Of a DNA stretch of 64,000 nt, positions 8,685-24,126 are shown in pieces (positions within the stretch are counted from its first letter, which is position 1; each line of letters opens with the position of its first letter). Under the pieces are notes generated by a model. That model worked only from the letters and a program-made list of their open reading frames with translations, was not told the origin of the DNA and did no database searches. Location of the stretch: the NCBI RefSeq assembly GCF_001673535.1, contig NZ_LZLY01000121.1, positions 45,887 through 109,886 on the forward strand, in the 5' to 3' direction. Source of the DNA: Mycobacterium sp. 1081908.1. GTDB taxonomy: Bacteria; Actinomycetota; Actinomycetes; Mycobacteriales; Mycobacteriaceae. Made by a program: the position numbers and the translations under genes.

Positions 8685-9069
8685 AGAAATTTGCGATAAC
8701 TCGGTGCAACTTGCCGCCCCGCCCTCTTGACGACCGGGCCTAAACGGGTCAGTCTGTTGGGCAGCATGAACCCACGGGAAGTCGAGATCGCGAGCCAGCG
8801 CCGATGTCCCTGGGCTGATTGTCGTGGGTAGTTGAGGAATGCGCGGTCCTGCGCTATTGTTGGACGTTGCGCTGGCTACTTCCTGCCCACCTCACCCGCC
8901 ACCTGACACTGTGGTCTTAGCCTGAGCCCCTTCCCGCGGCTTAGCTATTTAGTTGTGCGCGTGAGATCTGGGCAGATCGTTCGCCGGCCGAACCGACAAA
9001 ATTGATGCGGCGAACGCAGCCGGTGCCCCCGGAGCCCGTGAGTCGCACGAGGTGCTGGAAGGATGCATC
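8685..9069 (+). promoter_or_regulatory. rpoB upstream region with a strong SigA-type promoter
   Basis: A 385-base gap between mkl and rpoB with no convincing ORF. TTGAGG at 8832-8837 and TATTGT at 8855-8860 with a 17-base spacer make a near-ideal promoter, giving a leader of about 200 bases. A second AT-rich stretch near 8941-8950 (TTAGCTATTT) may mark another promoter, since mycobacterial rpoB often has two. GGAAGGA at 9057-9063 is the Shine-Dalgarno for the TTG start. Confidence 0.65.
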
Positions 9070-12579
<3,510 letters not shown>

Positions 12580-12614
12580 TTAGTTACTAAACCCGCAAGG
12601 GGAAAGGGAGTTAC

Positions 12615-16565
<3,951 letters not shown>

Positions 16566-16576
16566 TCATTGCTGCG

Positions 16577-16604
16577 AAAAGCCCCGGGTTCGCCCGGGGC
16601 TTTT
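16577..16604 (+). terminator. Intrinsic terminator of rpoBC
   Basis: A perfect stem of AAAAGCCCCGGG (16577-16588) with its complement (16593-16604), a UUCG tetraloop, and a run of five T. It starts 12 bases after the rpoC stop. It is one of the clearest rho-independent terminators in the window. Confidence 0.92.
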
Positions 16605-16633
16605 TCGTGCGCGAGGGTCCCATTAACGCCGAG

Positions 16634-16685
16634 CGTGCGGCCAGCCGCACGTTCGGCGCCCAACGTGCGGCCAGCCGCACGTTCG
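16634..16685. repeat. Tandem pair of identical palindromic repeats
   Basis: Two identical 22-base units (16634-16655 and 16664-16685) separated by eight bases. The core of each is a palindrome, CGTGCGGC-CA-GCCGCACG, followed by TTCG. They sit between the rpoC terminator and the end promoter. Possible roles are a regulator-binding tandem, a cruciform or an mRNA hairpin. No function is shown by the sequence. Confidence 0.8.
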
Positions 16686-16712
16686 CGGTCGGGTGGCGTC
16701 GGGCCCGCGCAC

Positions 16713-16728
16713 TACACTGGCCACCGTG
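16713..16728 (+). promoter_or_regulatory. Leaderless promoter of end
   Basis: The -10 hexamer TACACT (16713-16718) is seven bases before GTG 16726. There is no Shine-Dalgarno, so the transcript probably begins at or next to the start codon. Confidence 0.6.
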
Positions 16729-17481
16729 CTCATCGGTTCGCACGTCCACCAGGACGATCCTCTGGCCGCCGCGCAGGCGGACGGCGCCGACGCGGTGCAG
16801 TTCTTCCTCGGCAACCCGCAGAGCTGGAAGAAGCCTAAGCCGCGCGACGACGCCGAGGCGCTGAAGGCGTCCACGATCCCGCTGTACGTCCACGCGCCGT
16901 ACCTGATCAACGTGGCGTCGGCCAACAACCGCATCCGCATCCCGTCGCGCAAGATCCTGCAGGACACCTGCGACGCGGCCGCGGCGATCGGCGCGACCGC
17001 GGTGATCGTGCACGGCGGTCACGCCGACGACAACGACATGGAGGCCGGCTTCGAGCGCTGGGTCAAGGCGCTGGACTACCTCGAAACCGACGTGCGGGTG
17101 TACCTGGAGAACACCGCGGGCGGCGACCACGCCATGGCCCGCTACTTCGACACCATCGGTCGGCTCTGGGATCACATCGGGGACAAGGGCATCGGATTCT
17201 GCCTGGACACCTGCCACGCGTGGGCCGCGGGCGAGGAACTGATCGACGCGGTCGACCGGATCAAGGCCCTGACCGGCCGCATCGACCTGGTGCACTGCAA
17301 CGACTCGAGGGACGCGGCGGGCTCCGGCGCCGACCGGCACGCCAACTTCGGGACCGGCCAGATCGATCCCGAGCTGCTCGTCGCGGTGGTCAAGGCCGCC
17401 GACGCCCCGGTGATCTGCGAGACGGCCGACGAGGGCCGCAAGGACGACATCGCGTTCCTGCGGGAAAACACCGGCGGCTGA
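16726..17481 (+). CDS. end: Endonuclease IV (AP endonuclease)
   Basis: A 251-residue endonuclease IV of the xylose-isomerase-like TIM-barrel fold, homologue of Rv0670. It incises DNA at abasic sites in base excision repair. Metal-binding and catalytic motifs of the family are visible: YVHAPYLIN, VIVHGGH, YLENTAGG, GFCLDTCHAWAAG, DLVHCNDSRDAAGSGADRH and ICETAD. The start is GTG 16726, giving (M)LIGSHV as in homologues; upstream in-frame codons lie across the -10 element. It is close to the usual length. lpqP follows 11 bases later and may be co-transcribed. Confidence 0.93.
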   Translation: MLIGSHVHQDDPLAAAQADGADAVQFFLGNPQSWKKPKPRDDAEALKASTIPLYVHAPYLINVASANNRIRIPSRKILQDTCDAAAAIGATAVIVHGGHADDNDMEAGFERWVKALDYLETDVRVYLENTAGGDHAMARYFDTIGRLWDHIGDKGIGFCLDTCHAWAAGEELIDAVDRIKALTGRIDLVHCNDSRDAAGSGADRHANFGTGQIDPELLVAVVKAADAPVICETADEGRKDDIAFLRENTGG

Positions 17482-17492
17482 TCCACGGGCCC

Positions 17493-18329
17493 ATGCTCGG
17501 TCGGCTGGCGACGCTTTTCGGCGTGGTGATCCTGGTCGCCGGTTGCTCACCGTGGCCCGAGCTGCCGTCGGGATTCGTCACCGGCACCAGCGTCCACCAC
17601 ATCAACGTCGGCGGGCACGATCGCGACTATCGGCTCTACCAGCCCGCGGGAGTGCCGGCGTCGGCCGCGCTGGTGGTCGTCATGCACGGCTATTCCGGCA
17701 GCGCCGCCCAAGCCGAAAGAGGTTATGACTGGGACCGTTTGGCCGATTCCGCCAAGTTCCTCGTCGCCTATCCGGACGGCTTCGACCGCGCCTGGAACGT
17801 CGACGGGGAGGGCTGCTGCGGCCGGCCGGGACGGGAGGGCGTCGATGACGTCGCCTTCATCGGCGCGGCCGTCGCCGAGATCGCCAAGAACGTCGGCATC
17901 GACCGGGCCAAGGTCTACGCCACCGGGATGAGCAACGGCGCCATCATGGCCTACACGTTGGCGTGCGCCACCGAGATTTTCGCGGCGATCGGCCCGGTCG
18001 CCGGCACGCAGTTGAGCCTTTGCCGCGGCCCGCACCCCGCCTCGGTCATGCACATTCACGGCACCGCCGATCGGCTCGTCCCGTACGGCGGCGGGCAGGG
18101 CTTCAGCGTCATCAACGGCCCGTCGGCGCCCGACGTCAATGCGTTCTGGCGCAACGTGGATCAATGCGGCGCCCCCGCCGCGACCACCAGCGGCCCGGTC
18201 ACCACGTCGACGGCCGCGTGCGCGGGCAACCGCGGCGTCGTCCTGATCACCGTCGACGGCGGCGACCACGAGTGGCCGCCGTTCGCGACCAAGACGCTTT
18301 GGCAATTCTTCGCGGCGCACCCGCGCTGA
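17493..18329 (+). CDS. lpqP: Secreted lipoprotein esterase LpqP
   Basis: A 278-residue polyhydroxybutyrate-depolymerase/feruloyl-esterase-like alpha/beta hydrolase anchored as a lipoprotein. The signal peptide (residues 1-17) ends in lipobox VAGC with Cys18 as the lipidated residue. The HGYSG segment forms the oxyanion region, the nucleophile elbow is GMSNG, and the likely catalytic histidine is in GGDHEWP near the end. Several cysteines fit the disulfides of this family. The homologue is Rv0671. Substrates are not known; it probably acts on ester-linked polymers or lipids outside the membrane. ATG 17493 lacks a strong Shine-Dalgarno and may rely on coupling to end. Confidence 0.88.
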   Translation: MLGRLATLFGVVILVAGCSPWPELPSGFVTGTSVHHINVGGHDRDYRLYQPAGVPASAALVVVMHGYSGSAAQAERGYDWDRLADSAKFLVAYPDGFDRAWNVDGEGCCGRPGREGVDDVAFIGAAVAEIAKNVGIDRAKVYATGMSNGAIMAYTLACATEIFAAIGPVAGTQLSLCRGPHPASVMHIHGTADRLVPYGGGQGFSVINGPSAPDVNAFWRNVDQCGAPAATTSGPVTTSTAACAGNRGVVLITVDGGDHEWPPFATKTLWQFFAAHPR

Positions 18330-18341
18330 TTATTACAGGTC

Positions 18342-18379
18342 TTGTGCGGCTGTCGGAAAACTGTAACATGGGTGGCATG
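18342..18379 (+). promoter_or_regulatory. Leaderless promoter of fadE8
   Basis: TTGTGC (18342-18347), a 16-base spacer and TAACAT (18364-18369) are followed by ATG 18377 seven bases later. This matches mycobacterial leaderless promoters. The upstream bases are AT-rich compared with the flanks. Confidence 0.65.
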
Positions 18380-20005
18380 CCTGATACCCATGTCGTGACC
18401 AACCAGGTGCCGCCCCTGGAGAACCACAACCCGGCCACGTCGGCCGTGCTCGTCGAGGCACTCATCCGCGAGGGCGGGCAGTGGGGCTTGGACGAGGTGA
18501 ATGAGCTTGGGGCGCTTGCGGGCAGCCGCGAAGCGCAACGATGGGGCGAGCTCGCCGACCGCAACCGGCCGGTGCTGCACACCCACGACCAGTACGGGCA
18601 CCGCGTCGACGAGATCGAGTACGACCCGGCCTACCACGAGCTGATGCGCGCGGCGATCGCCCATGGCATCCACGCGGCGCCGTGGGCCGACGGGCGGCCC
18701 GGCGCCCACGTGGTGCGCGCCGCCAAGATGTCGGTCTGGAACGTCGAGCCCGGACACACCTGCCCCGTCTCGATGACCTACGCCGTCGTCCCGGCGCTGC
18801 GTTACAACCCTGACCTGGCCGCGGTTTACGAGCCGCTGCTGACCAGTCGCGAGTACGACCCCGAGCTGAAACTGGCCACCACGAAGGCCGGCATCACCGC
18901 GGGCATGTCGATGACCGAGAAGCAGGGCGGCTCCGACGTGCGCGCCGGCACCACCCAGGCGACCCCCAACGCCGACGGCAGCTACAGCCTCACCGGCCAC
19001 AAGTGGTTCACCTCGGCGCCGATGTGCGACATCTTCCTGGTGCTGGCGCAGGCGCCGGGCGGCCTGTCCTGCTTCCTGCTGCCGCGGATACTGCCCGACG
19101 GCACCCGCAACCGGATGTTCCTGCAGCGGCTCAAGGACAAGCTCGGCAACCACGCCAACGCGTCCAGCGAGGTGGAGTACGACGGCGCCACCGCGTGGCT
19201 GGTCGGCGAGGAGGGCCGCGGCGTCCCCACGATCATCGAGATGGTCAACCTCACCCGGCTGGACTGCACGCTGGGCAGCGCCACCAGCATGCGCACCGGC
19301 CTGACCCGCGCCATCCACCATGCCCAGCACCGAAAGGCGTTCGGCGCCTACCTGATCGACCAGCCGCTGATGCGCAACGTCCTGGCCGACCTGGCCGTCG
19401 AGGCGGAGGCGGCCACGATCGTCGCGATGCGGATGGCCGGCGCCACCGACAGGGCGCTCCGTGGCGACGAGACCGAGGCCCTGCTGCGCCGGATCGGCCT
19501 GGCCGCCGCCAAGTACTGGGTGTGCAAGCGCGCCACCCCGCACGCCGCCGAGGCGCTGGAATGCCTGGGCGGCAACGGCTACGTCGAGGACTCCGGCATG
19601 CCGCGACTGTTCCGTGAGGCGCCGCTGATGGGCATCTGGGAGGGCTCGGGCAACGTCAGCGCGCTGGATACGTTGCGCGCCATGGCAACCCGCCCCGAGT
19701 GCGTCGAGGTGTTGTTCGGCGAGCTGGCCCAGACCGCGGGTCAGGATCCCCGGCTGGACGGCCACGTGGAACAGGTGCGGCAGCAACTGGCCGACCTGGA
19801 CAACATCGCCTACCGCGCCCGCAAGGTCGCCGAAGACATCTGCCTGGCGCTGCAGGGCTCGCTGCTGGTCCGGCACGGCCACCCCGCCGTCGCCGAGGCG
19901 TTCCTGGCCACCCGGCTGGACGGCCGATGGGGCGGCGCGTTCGGCACCATGCCGGCCGGGCTGGACCTGGCCCCCATCCTGGAGCGGTCGCTGGTAAAGG
20001 GCTGA
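18377..20005 (+). CDS. fadE8: Acyl-CoA dehydrogenase FadE8 (AidB-like)
   Basis: A 542-residue acyl-CoA dehydrogenase of the AidB subgroup, homologue of Rv0672 and of the same length. Signature stretches include GMSMTEKQGGSDVRAGTT (FAD-binding) and ECLGGNGYVEDSGMPRLFREAPLMGIWEGSGN near the C-terminus, typical of AidB-like enzymes. It should oxidise an acyl-CoA with FAD as cofactor; the chain length is unknown. ATG 18377 fits both homologues and the leaderless promoter; an in-frame ATG at 18368 lies inside the -10 element. It heads a likely fadE8-echA4-PaaX-like-echA5 operon for fatty-acid or related acyl-CoA degradation. Confidence 0.93.
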   Translation: MPDTHVVTNQVPPLENHNPATSAVLVEALIREGGQWGLDEVNELGALAGSREAQRWGELADRNRPVLHTHDQYGHRVDEIEYDPAYHELMRAAIAHGIHAAPWADGRPGAHVVRAAKMSVWNVEPGHTCPVSMTYAVVPALRYNPDLAAVYEPLLTSREYDPELKLATTKAGITAGMSMTEKQGGSDVRAGTTQATPNADGSYSLTGHKWFTSAPMCDIFLVLAQAPGGLSCFLLPRILPDGTRNRMFLQRLKDKLGNHANASSEVEYDGATAWLVGEEGRGVPTIIEMVNLTRLDCTLGSATSMRTGLTRAIHHAQHRKAFGAYLIDQPLMRNVLADLAVEAEAATIVAMRMAGATDRALRGDETEALLRRIGLAAAKYWVCKRATPHAAEALECLGGNGYVEDSGMPRLFREAPLMGIWEGSGNVSALDTLRAMATRPECVEVLFGELAQTAGQDPRLDGHVEQVRQQLADLDNIAYRARKVAEDICLALQGSLLVRHGHPAVAEAFLATRLDGRWGGAFGTMPAGLDLAPILERSLVKG

Positions 20006-20013
20006 GCCGCAAC

Positions 20014-20952
20014 ATGACTCACGCGATCAGGCCGGTCGACTTCGACAACCTGAAGACGATGACCTACGAGGTCACCGATCGGGTTGCGCGCATCACGTTC
20101 AACAGGCCGGAGAAGGGCAACGCGATCGTCGCGGACACCCCGCTCGAGCTCTCGGCGTTGGTGGAGCGCGCCGACCTCGACCCGGCCGTCCACGTCATCC
20201 TGGTGTCGGGCCGCGGCGAGGGCTTCTGCGCGGGGTTCGACCTGTCCGCCTACGCCGATCGCACCGGGTCGGCCGGGGGGACCGGCGCGTATCAGGGCAC
20301 CGTGTTGGACGGCAAGGCCCAGGCGGTCAACCACCTGCCGAATCAGCCGTGGGACCCGATGATCGACTACCAGATGATGAGCCGCTTCGTGCGCGGGTTT
20401 TCCAGCCTGATGCACGCCGACAAGCCGACGGTGGTCAAGATTCACGGGTACTGCGTGGCCGGCGGCACCGACATCGCGCTGCACGCCGACCAGGTGATCG
20501 CCGCCGCCGACGCCAAGATCGGCTACCCGCCGACCCGGGTGTGGGGCGTGCCCGCGGCCGGCCTGTGGGCCCACCGGCTCGGCGACCAGCGCGCGAAACG
20601 CCTGCTGCTCACCGGCGATTGCATCACCGGCGCGCAGGCCGCCGAGTGGGGCCTGGCGGTGGAGGCGCCGGAGGCGAAGGATCTCGACGAGCGGACCGAG
20701 CGACTGGTCGAAAGGATCGCCGCGATGCCGGTCAATCAGCTGATCATGGTCAAGCTCGCGCTCAATTCGGCTCTGTTGCAACAGGGTGTGGCAACCAGCA
20801 GGATGGTCAGCACCGTGTTCGACGGCGTCGCGCGGCACACCCCCGAGGGACACGCCTTCGTGGCCGACGCGGTCGAGCACGGCTTCCGGGAGGCGGTTCG
20901 TCATCGCGACGAGCCCTTCGGTGACCACGGCCGGCGCGCGTCAGAGGTGTAG
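20014..20952 (+). CDS. echA4: Enoyl-CoA hydratase/isomerase family protein EchA4
   Basis: A 312-residue crotonase-superfamily protein, the length of Rv0673. It has the substrate-binding and oxyanion segments GEGFCAGFDL and KIHGYCVAGGTDIALHAD. An insertion of about 45 residues between them (around DRTGSAGGTGAYQG) makes it longer than a typical 260-residue hydratase. The expected reaction is hydration or isomerisation of an enoyl-CoA, but catalytic glutamates are not clearly conserved at the second position, so the exact chemistry is uncertain. It begins eight bases after the fadE8 stop and ends three bases before the PaaX-like gene. Confidence 0.88.
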   Translation: MTHAIRPVDFDNLKTMTYEVTDRVARITFNRPEKGNAIVADTPLELSALVERADLDPAVHVILVSGRGEGFCAGFDLSAYADRTGSAGGTGAYQGTVLDGKAQAVNHLPNQPWDPMIDYQMMSRFVRGFSSLMHADKPTVVKIHGYCVAGGTDIALHADQVIAAADAKIGYPPTRVWGVPAAGLWAHRLGDQRAKRLLLTGDCITGAQAAEWGLAVEAPEAKDLDERTERLVERIAAMPVNQLIMVKLALNSALLQQGVATSRMVSTVFDGVARHTPEGHAFVADAVEHGFREAVRHRDEPFGDHGRRASEV

Positions 20953-20955
20953 GCC

Positions 20956-21675
20956 ATGCCAGACATGACGGCCCGGTCGGTGGTGCTCAGCGTGCTGCTC
21001 GGCGCCCACCCGGCTCACGCTCGGGCCAGCGAATTGATCCGGCTCACCGCGGATTTCGGTATCAAGGAGTCGGCGTTGCGGGTGGCGCTGACCCGCATGG
21101 TCGGTGCCGGTGACCTGATTCGCTCCGCCGACGGTTATCGGCTCTCGGATCGCCTGCTGGCCCGTCAGCGACGCCAGGACGATGCGATCGACCCCCGGGT
21201 GCGCCCGTGGGACGGGGAGTGGGTCACGCTGATCGTGACCGGCGTGGGAAAAGACGCCCGCACGCGGGCGGTGCTGCGAACTACCCTGCACCACAGCCGC
21301 TTTGGTGAACTCCGCGAAGGGGTCTGGATGCGCCCGGACAACATCGACGGGGAGCTGGGCGCCGACATCACGGCGCAGGCGCGCGTCCTGCGGGCACGCG
21401 ACGACAACCCCGCCGAGCTGGCCACCCGGCTGTGGGACCTGCCGGGCTGGGCGCGGGCCGGTCACCGGTTGCTCGACGAGATGGGCGCCGCGCCAGACAT
21501 TCCCGGCCGCTTCGTGGTGGCCGCGGCGACGGTGCGCCACCTGCTGACCGACCCGGTGCTGCCCAAAGAACTCCTGCCGGCCGACTGGCCCGGGGCCCGG
21601 CTGCGCGCGGCCTACCATGACTTTGCCGCCGAGCTACTCAAACGGCGTGAACCACTATTTGCGGAGGCGACATGA
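20956..21675 (+). CDS. PaaX-like transcriptional regulator
   Basis: A 239-residue homologue of Rv0674. The N-terminal winged helix (about residues 10-65, with GIKESALRVALTRMVGAGDL and YRLSD) matches PaaX, the phenylacetyl-CoA-responsive repressor, and the rest matches the PaaX C-terminal domains (REGVWMRPDN). It lies inside the acyl-CoA catabolic operon, and its last bases overlap the echA5 start (ATGA). It is therefore probably the local regulator sensing an acyl-CoA intermediate. No clear operator could be assigned. Confidence 0.85.
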   Translation: MPDMTARSVVLSVLLGAHPAHARASELIRLTADFGIKESALRVALTRMVGAGDLIRSADGYRLSDRLLARQRRQDDAIDPRVRPWDGEWVTLIVTGVGKDARTRAVLRTTLHHSRFGELREGVWMRPDNIDGELGADITAQARVLRARDDNPAELATRLWDLPGWARAGHRLLDEMGAAPDIPGRFVVAAATVRHLLTDPVLPKELLPADWPGARLRAAYHDFAAELLKRREPLFAEAT

Positions 21676-22439
21676 GCGATCCGGTGCGCATCGAGCGGAA
21701 CGGCCCGGTCACCACGGTGATCCTCGATCGGCCGGGGGCGCGCAACGCCGTCAACGGCCCCACGGCCGCCGCGCTCCACGCGGCGTTCGACGAGTTCGAC
21801 CGCGATGACACCGCATCGGTGGCCGTGCTCTGGGGCGACAACGGAACCTTTTGTGCCGGGGCCGATTTGAAGTCCTTCGGCACGCCCGACGCAAACGCAG
21901 TGCACCGCACCGGCCCCGGGCCGATGGGGCCGACGCGGATGGTGCTGTCCAAGCCGGTGATCGCCGCCGTCAGCGGCTACGCCGTCGCCGGGGGCCTGGA
22001 GCTGGCCCTGTGGTGCGACCTGCGGGTCGCCGAGGAGGACGCCGTGTTCGGCGTGTTCTGCCGGCGCTGGGGAGTCCCGCTCATCGATGGCGGCACCGTG
22101 CGGCTGCCCCGGCTGATCGGGCAAAGCCGCGCCATGGACATGATCCTCACCGGTCGCGGCGTCCGGGCCGACGAGGCGCTGGCGATGGGGCTGGCCAACC
22201 GCGTCGTGCCCAAAGGCCAAGCGCGCCAGGCGGCCGAGGAACTGGCGGCACAGCTCGCCGCCCTGCCGCAGCAGTGCCTGCGCTCGGATCGGCTCTCGGC
22301 GCTACATCAGTGGGGCAGGGCGGAAGCCGAGGCGATCGACTTCGAATTCGCCAGCATCTCGCGGGTCGCCGCGGAGGCCGTCGAAGGCGCCGGCAGGTTC
22401 GCCGCGGGCGCCGGGCGCCACGGCGCGCCGGCGAATTAG
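21672..22439 (+). CDS. echA5: Enoyl-CoA hydratase EchA5
   Basis: A 255-residue crotonase, homologue of Rv0675. It shows GTFCAGADLKSFG, the oxyanion segment VSGYAVAGGLELALWCDLR, and the downstream FGVFCRRWGVPLIDGGTVRLPRLIG typical of hydratases acting on medium or branched acyl-CoAs. ATG 21672 overlaps the PaaX-like stop by four bases. It ends the operon; the DUF3060 lipoprotein gene on the other strand stops only ten bases away. In M. tuberculosis mmpL5-mmpS5 and their regulator follow here, but they are absent in this window. Confidence 0.9.
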   Translation: MSDPVRIERNGPVTTVILDRPGARNAVNGPTAAALHAAFDEFDRDDTASVAVLWGDNGTFCAGADLKSFGTPDANAVHRTGPGPMGPTRMVLSKPVIAAVSGYAVAGGLELALWCDLRVAEEDAVFGVFCRRWGVPLIDGGTVRLPRLIGQSRAMDMILTGRGVRADEALAMGLANRVVPKGQARQAAEELAAQLAALPQQCLRSDRLSALHQWGRAEAEAIDFEFASISRVAAEAVEGAGRFAAGAGRHGAPAN

Positions 22440-22449
22440 CCTGGCGGCC

Positions 22450-22932
22450 CTAGCCTTTGCTGATGGTGTTGCCCGAGCCGAGGTTGTCGACCTTGGGGGC
22501 GCCGTCCTTGTAGGTGACGGTGTTGTTGAAGCCCACCACGCTGATTCGCGTGTCGACCTTGTCGATGGTGATCTTGTTGTTGGCGCCGCCGATGGTCACC
22601 GTCGCGCAGGTGCCGGTGACAGTCAGCGTGTTGTCGGAGCCGCCGACGTTGAGCGACTTGCCGGTGGCGCAATCGAGCGTGGCCGTGGTTCCCATCGATC
22701 CGTAGTTCAGCGAGTTGCCGATCTCGATGGAGGCCGTCGTGCTCGCGCCGCTCGAGCTCGTCGGCGCGGCCGCGCCGCTCGTCGTGGTGGCGGTGCTCTT
22801 CGTCGTCGTCGTCGTCACGCCACCGGGCGGATTGGCCGTCGAACTGCACCCCGCCAGCACTAGGGCCGCGGCGGCCGGCGCGAGGGCGAGCGTGGCCAGC
22901 CTGGACGAGCGGTCGGTGATGTGGTCACGCAT
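22450..22932 (-). CDS. DUF3060 lipoprotein, Rv0679c homologue
   Basis: A 160-residue exported lipoprotein. The signal peptide is followed by lipobox LAGC with Cys29 lipidated. A Thr/Ser/Ala-rich linker (about residues 30-70) precedes a DUF3060 domain made of short repeated beta strands with N-T motifs such as GSDNTLTVTG and GANNKITID. The M. tuberculosis homologue is a threonine-rich envelope lipoprotein reported to associate with lipoarabinomannan. It is transcribed with the next upstream DUF3060 gene (22966-23340), 33 bases away. Confidence 0.87.
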   Translation of the reverse strand: MRDHITDRSSRLATLALAPAAAALVLAGCSSTANPPGGVTTTTTKSTATTTSGAAAPTSSSGASTTASIEIGNSLNYGSMGTTATLDCATGKSLNVGGSDNTLTVTGTCATVTIGGANNKITIDKVDTRISVVGFNNTVTYKDGAPKVDNLGSGNTISKG

Positions 22933-22965
22933 GGATCCTCGATTCCCGTTGGATGGTGCCGTGCC

Positions 22966-23340
22966 TCAGCCCGGCACCTGCTGGAGCCGGTTGGTCATGC
23001 CCAGTTCGCGCCCGCGGTCCCACAGGACCGGCGATCCGCTGTGAAAGAAGACGGTCTCGTCGTACCCGTACACGGTGATGTCGTGGGTGACCGAGTCCGC
23101 GATGACGGTGTTACCCGACCCCATGACCGTGACGGCCCAGCAGTTCCCCTTGGCGTTGACGGTGTTCGAGGTGCCGTTGACGATCAGGGTGGAGTCGTTG
23201 CAGTCCAGGGTCTGGTCGACGCCCTGCCCGGTGACGTGGGTGTCGCCGTTCTTGGCGTGCGCGTCCGGCGCCGGGGCGGCGGGGGCGGCGACGACGACGG
23301 CACAAGCGACCAGCGGCCCCGCGACGGTTGACCACTTCAC
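22966..23340 (-). CDS. Secreted DUF3060 protein, Rv0680c homologue
   Basis: A 124-residue protein with a Sec signal peptide (about residues 1-29, ending near APDAHA) and no lipobox. The mature part is a DUF3060 domain of repeated short strands (LIVNGTSNTVNAKGNC, VMGSGNTVIAD) resembling that in the downstream lipoprotein. Two cysteines could form a disulfide. It is first in a two-gene unit and divergent from a TetR gene 117 bases away. The function is unknown; the repeats suggest a small beta-helix-like surface protein. Confidence 0.85.
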   Translation of the reverse strand: MKWSTVAGPLVACAVVVAAPAAPAPDAHAKNGDTHVTGQGVDQTLDCNDSTLIVNGTSNTVNAKGNCWAVTVMGSGNTVIADSVTHDITVYGYDETVFFHSGSPVLWDRGRELGMTNRLQQVPG

Positions 23341-23402
23341 TGCACGCCCCCTTTAAAAGACGGGTGAATCCGCTCGAATGAGCCTACGAGTTTCCCGGCC
23401 GC

Positions 23403-23425
23403 CGTCAACTAGAGTCATTAGTCAA
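23403..23425. promoter_or_regulatory. Candidate operator between DUF3060 and TetR genes
   Basis: Direct copies of GTCAAC (23403-23408 and 23420-23425) flank an imperfect palindrome with arms ACTA and TAGT (23407-23421). It lies 32 bases before the TetR start in a divergent gap. The arms are short, so this is a tentative site. Confidence 0.3.
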
Positions 23426-23456
23426 CCCACCCGGGATCAATCGAAGGGCGATCGCC

Positions 23457-24110
23457 ATGGCAGCTCCGGAACCGCCGCCGGCGGCTGGGCGCCAGCGCGC
23501 CGGGAAGTCGGGCTCCCGCCCGGCCAAACTGAGCCGCGACGGCATCGTGGACGGCGCGCTGACCTTCCTGGACCGGGAGGGCTGGGACTCGCTGACCATC
23601 AACGCGCTGGCCACGCAGCTCGGCACCAAGGGGCCGTCGCTGTACAACCACGTGGACAGCCTGGAGGACCTCCGCCGCGCGGTGCGGATCCGGGTCATCG
23701 ACGACATCATCACGATGCTGAACCGGGTCGGGGAGGGGCGCGCCCGCGACGACGCGGTGCTCGTCATGGCCGCCGCCTACCGCAGTTATGCGCATCACCA
23801 CCCCGGCCGGTACTCGGCCTTCACCCGGATGCCGCTGGGTGGCGACGACCCCGAGTACGCGGCCGCCACCCGGGGCGCGGCCGCACCGGTGATCGCCGTG
23901 CTGGCCTCTTACGGCCTGGACGGTGCCGAGGCCTTCCACGCCGCGCTGGAGTTCTGGTCCGCGATGCATGGCTTCGTGTTGCTGGAAATGACCGGCGTCA
24001 TGGACGACATCGACACCGACGCGCTGTTCTCCGACATGGTGTTGCGGCTGGCTCGGGGTTTGGACGGGCTGGAAAGGCGCAACGCGCACCAGCACGCCGC
24101 GCCGCAATAG
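23457..24110 (+). CDS. TetR-family regulator, Rv0681 homologue
   Basis: A 217-residue TetR regulator. After a basic/Pro-rich stretch of about 22 residues comes the helix-turn-helix (LSRDGIVDGALTFLD then INALATQLGTKGPSLYNHV), followed by a TetR_C_33/WHG-type ligand domain (HHPGRYSAFTRMP; AALEFWSAMHGFVLLEMTG). It lies between divergent envelope-protein genes and the str operon and shares architecture with the TetR at 5244. Targets are unknown; the divergent DUF3060 pair is the natural candidate. Confidence 0.87.
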   Translation: MAAPEPPPAAGRQRAGKSGSRPAKLSRDGIVDGALTFLDREGWDSLTINALATQLGTKGPSLYNHVDSLEDLRRAVRIRVIDDIITMLNRVGEGRARDDAVLVMAAAYRSYAHHHPGRYSAFTRMPLGGDDPEYAAATRGAAAPVIAVLASYGLDGAEAFHAALEFWSAMHGFVLLEMTGVMDDIDTDALFSDMVLRLARGLDGLERRNAHQHAAPQ

Positions 24111-24126
24111 CCCGATGATCGCCGCT

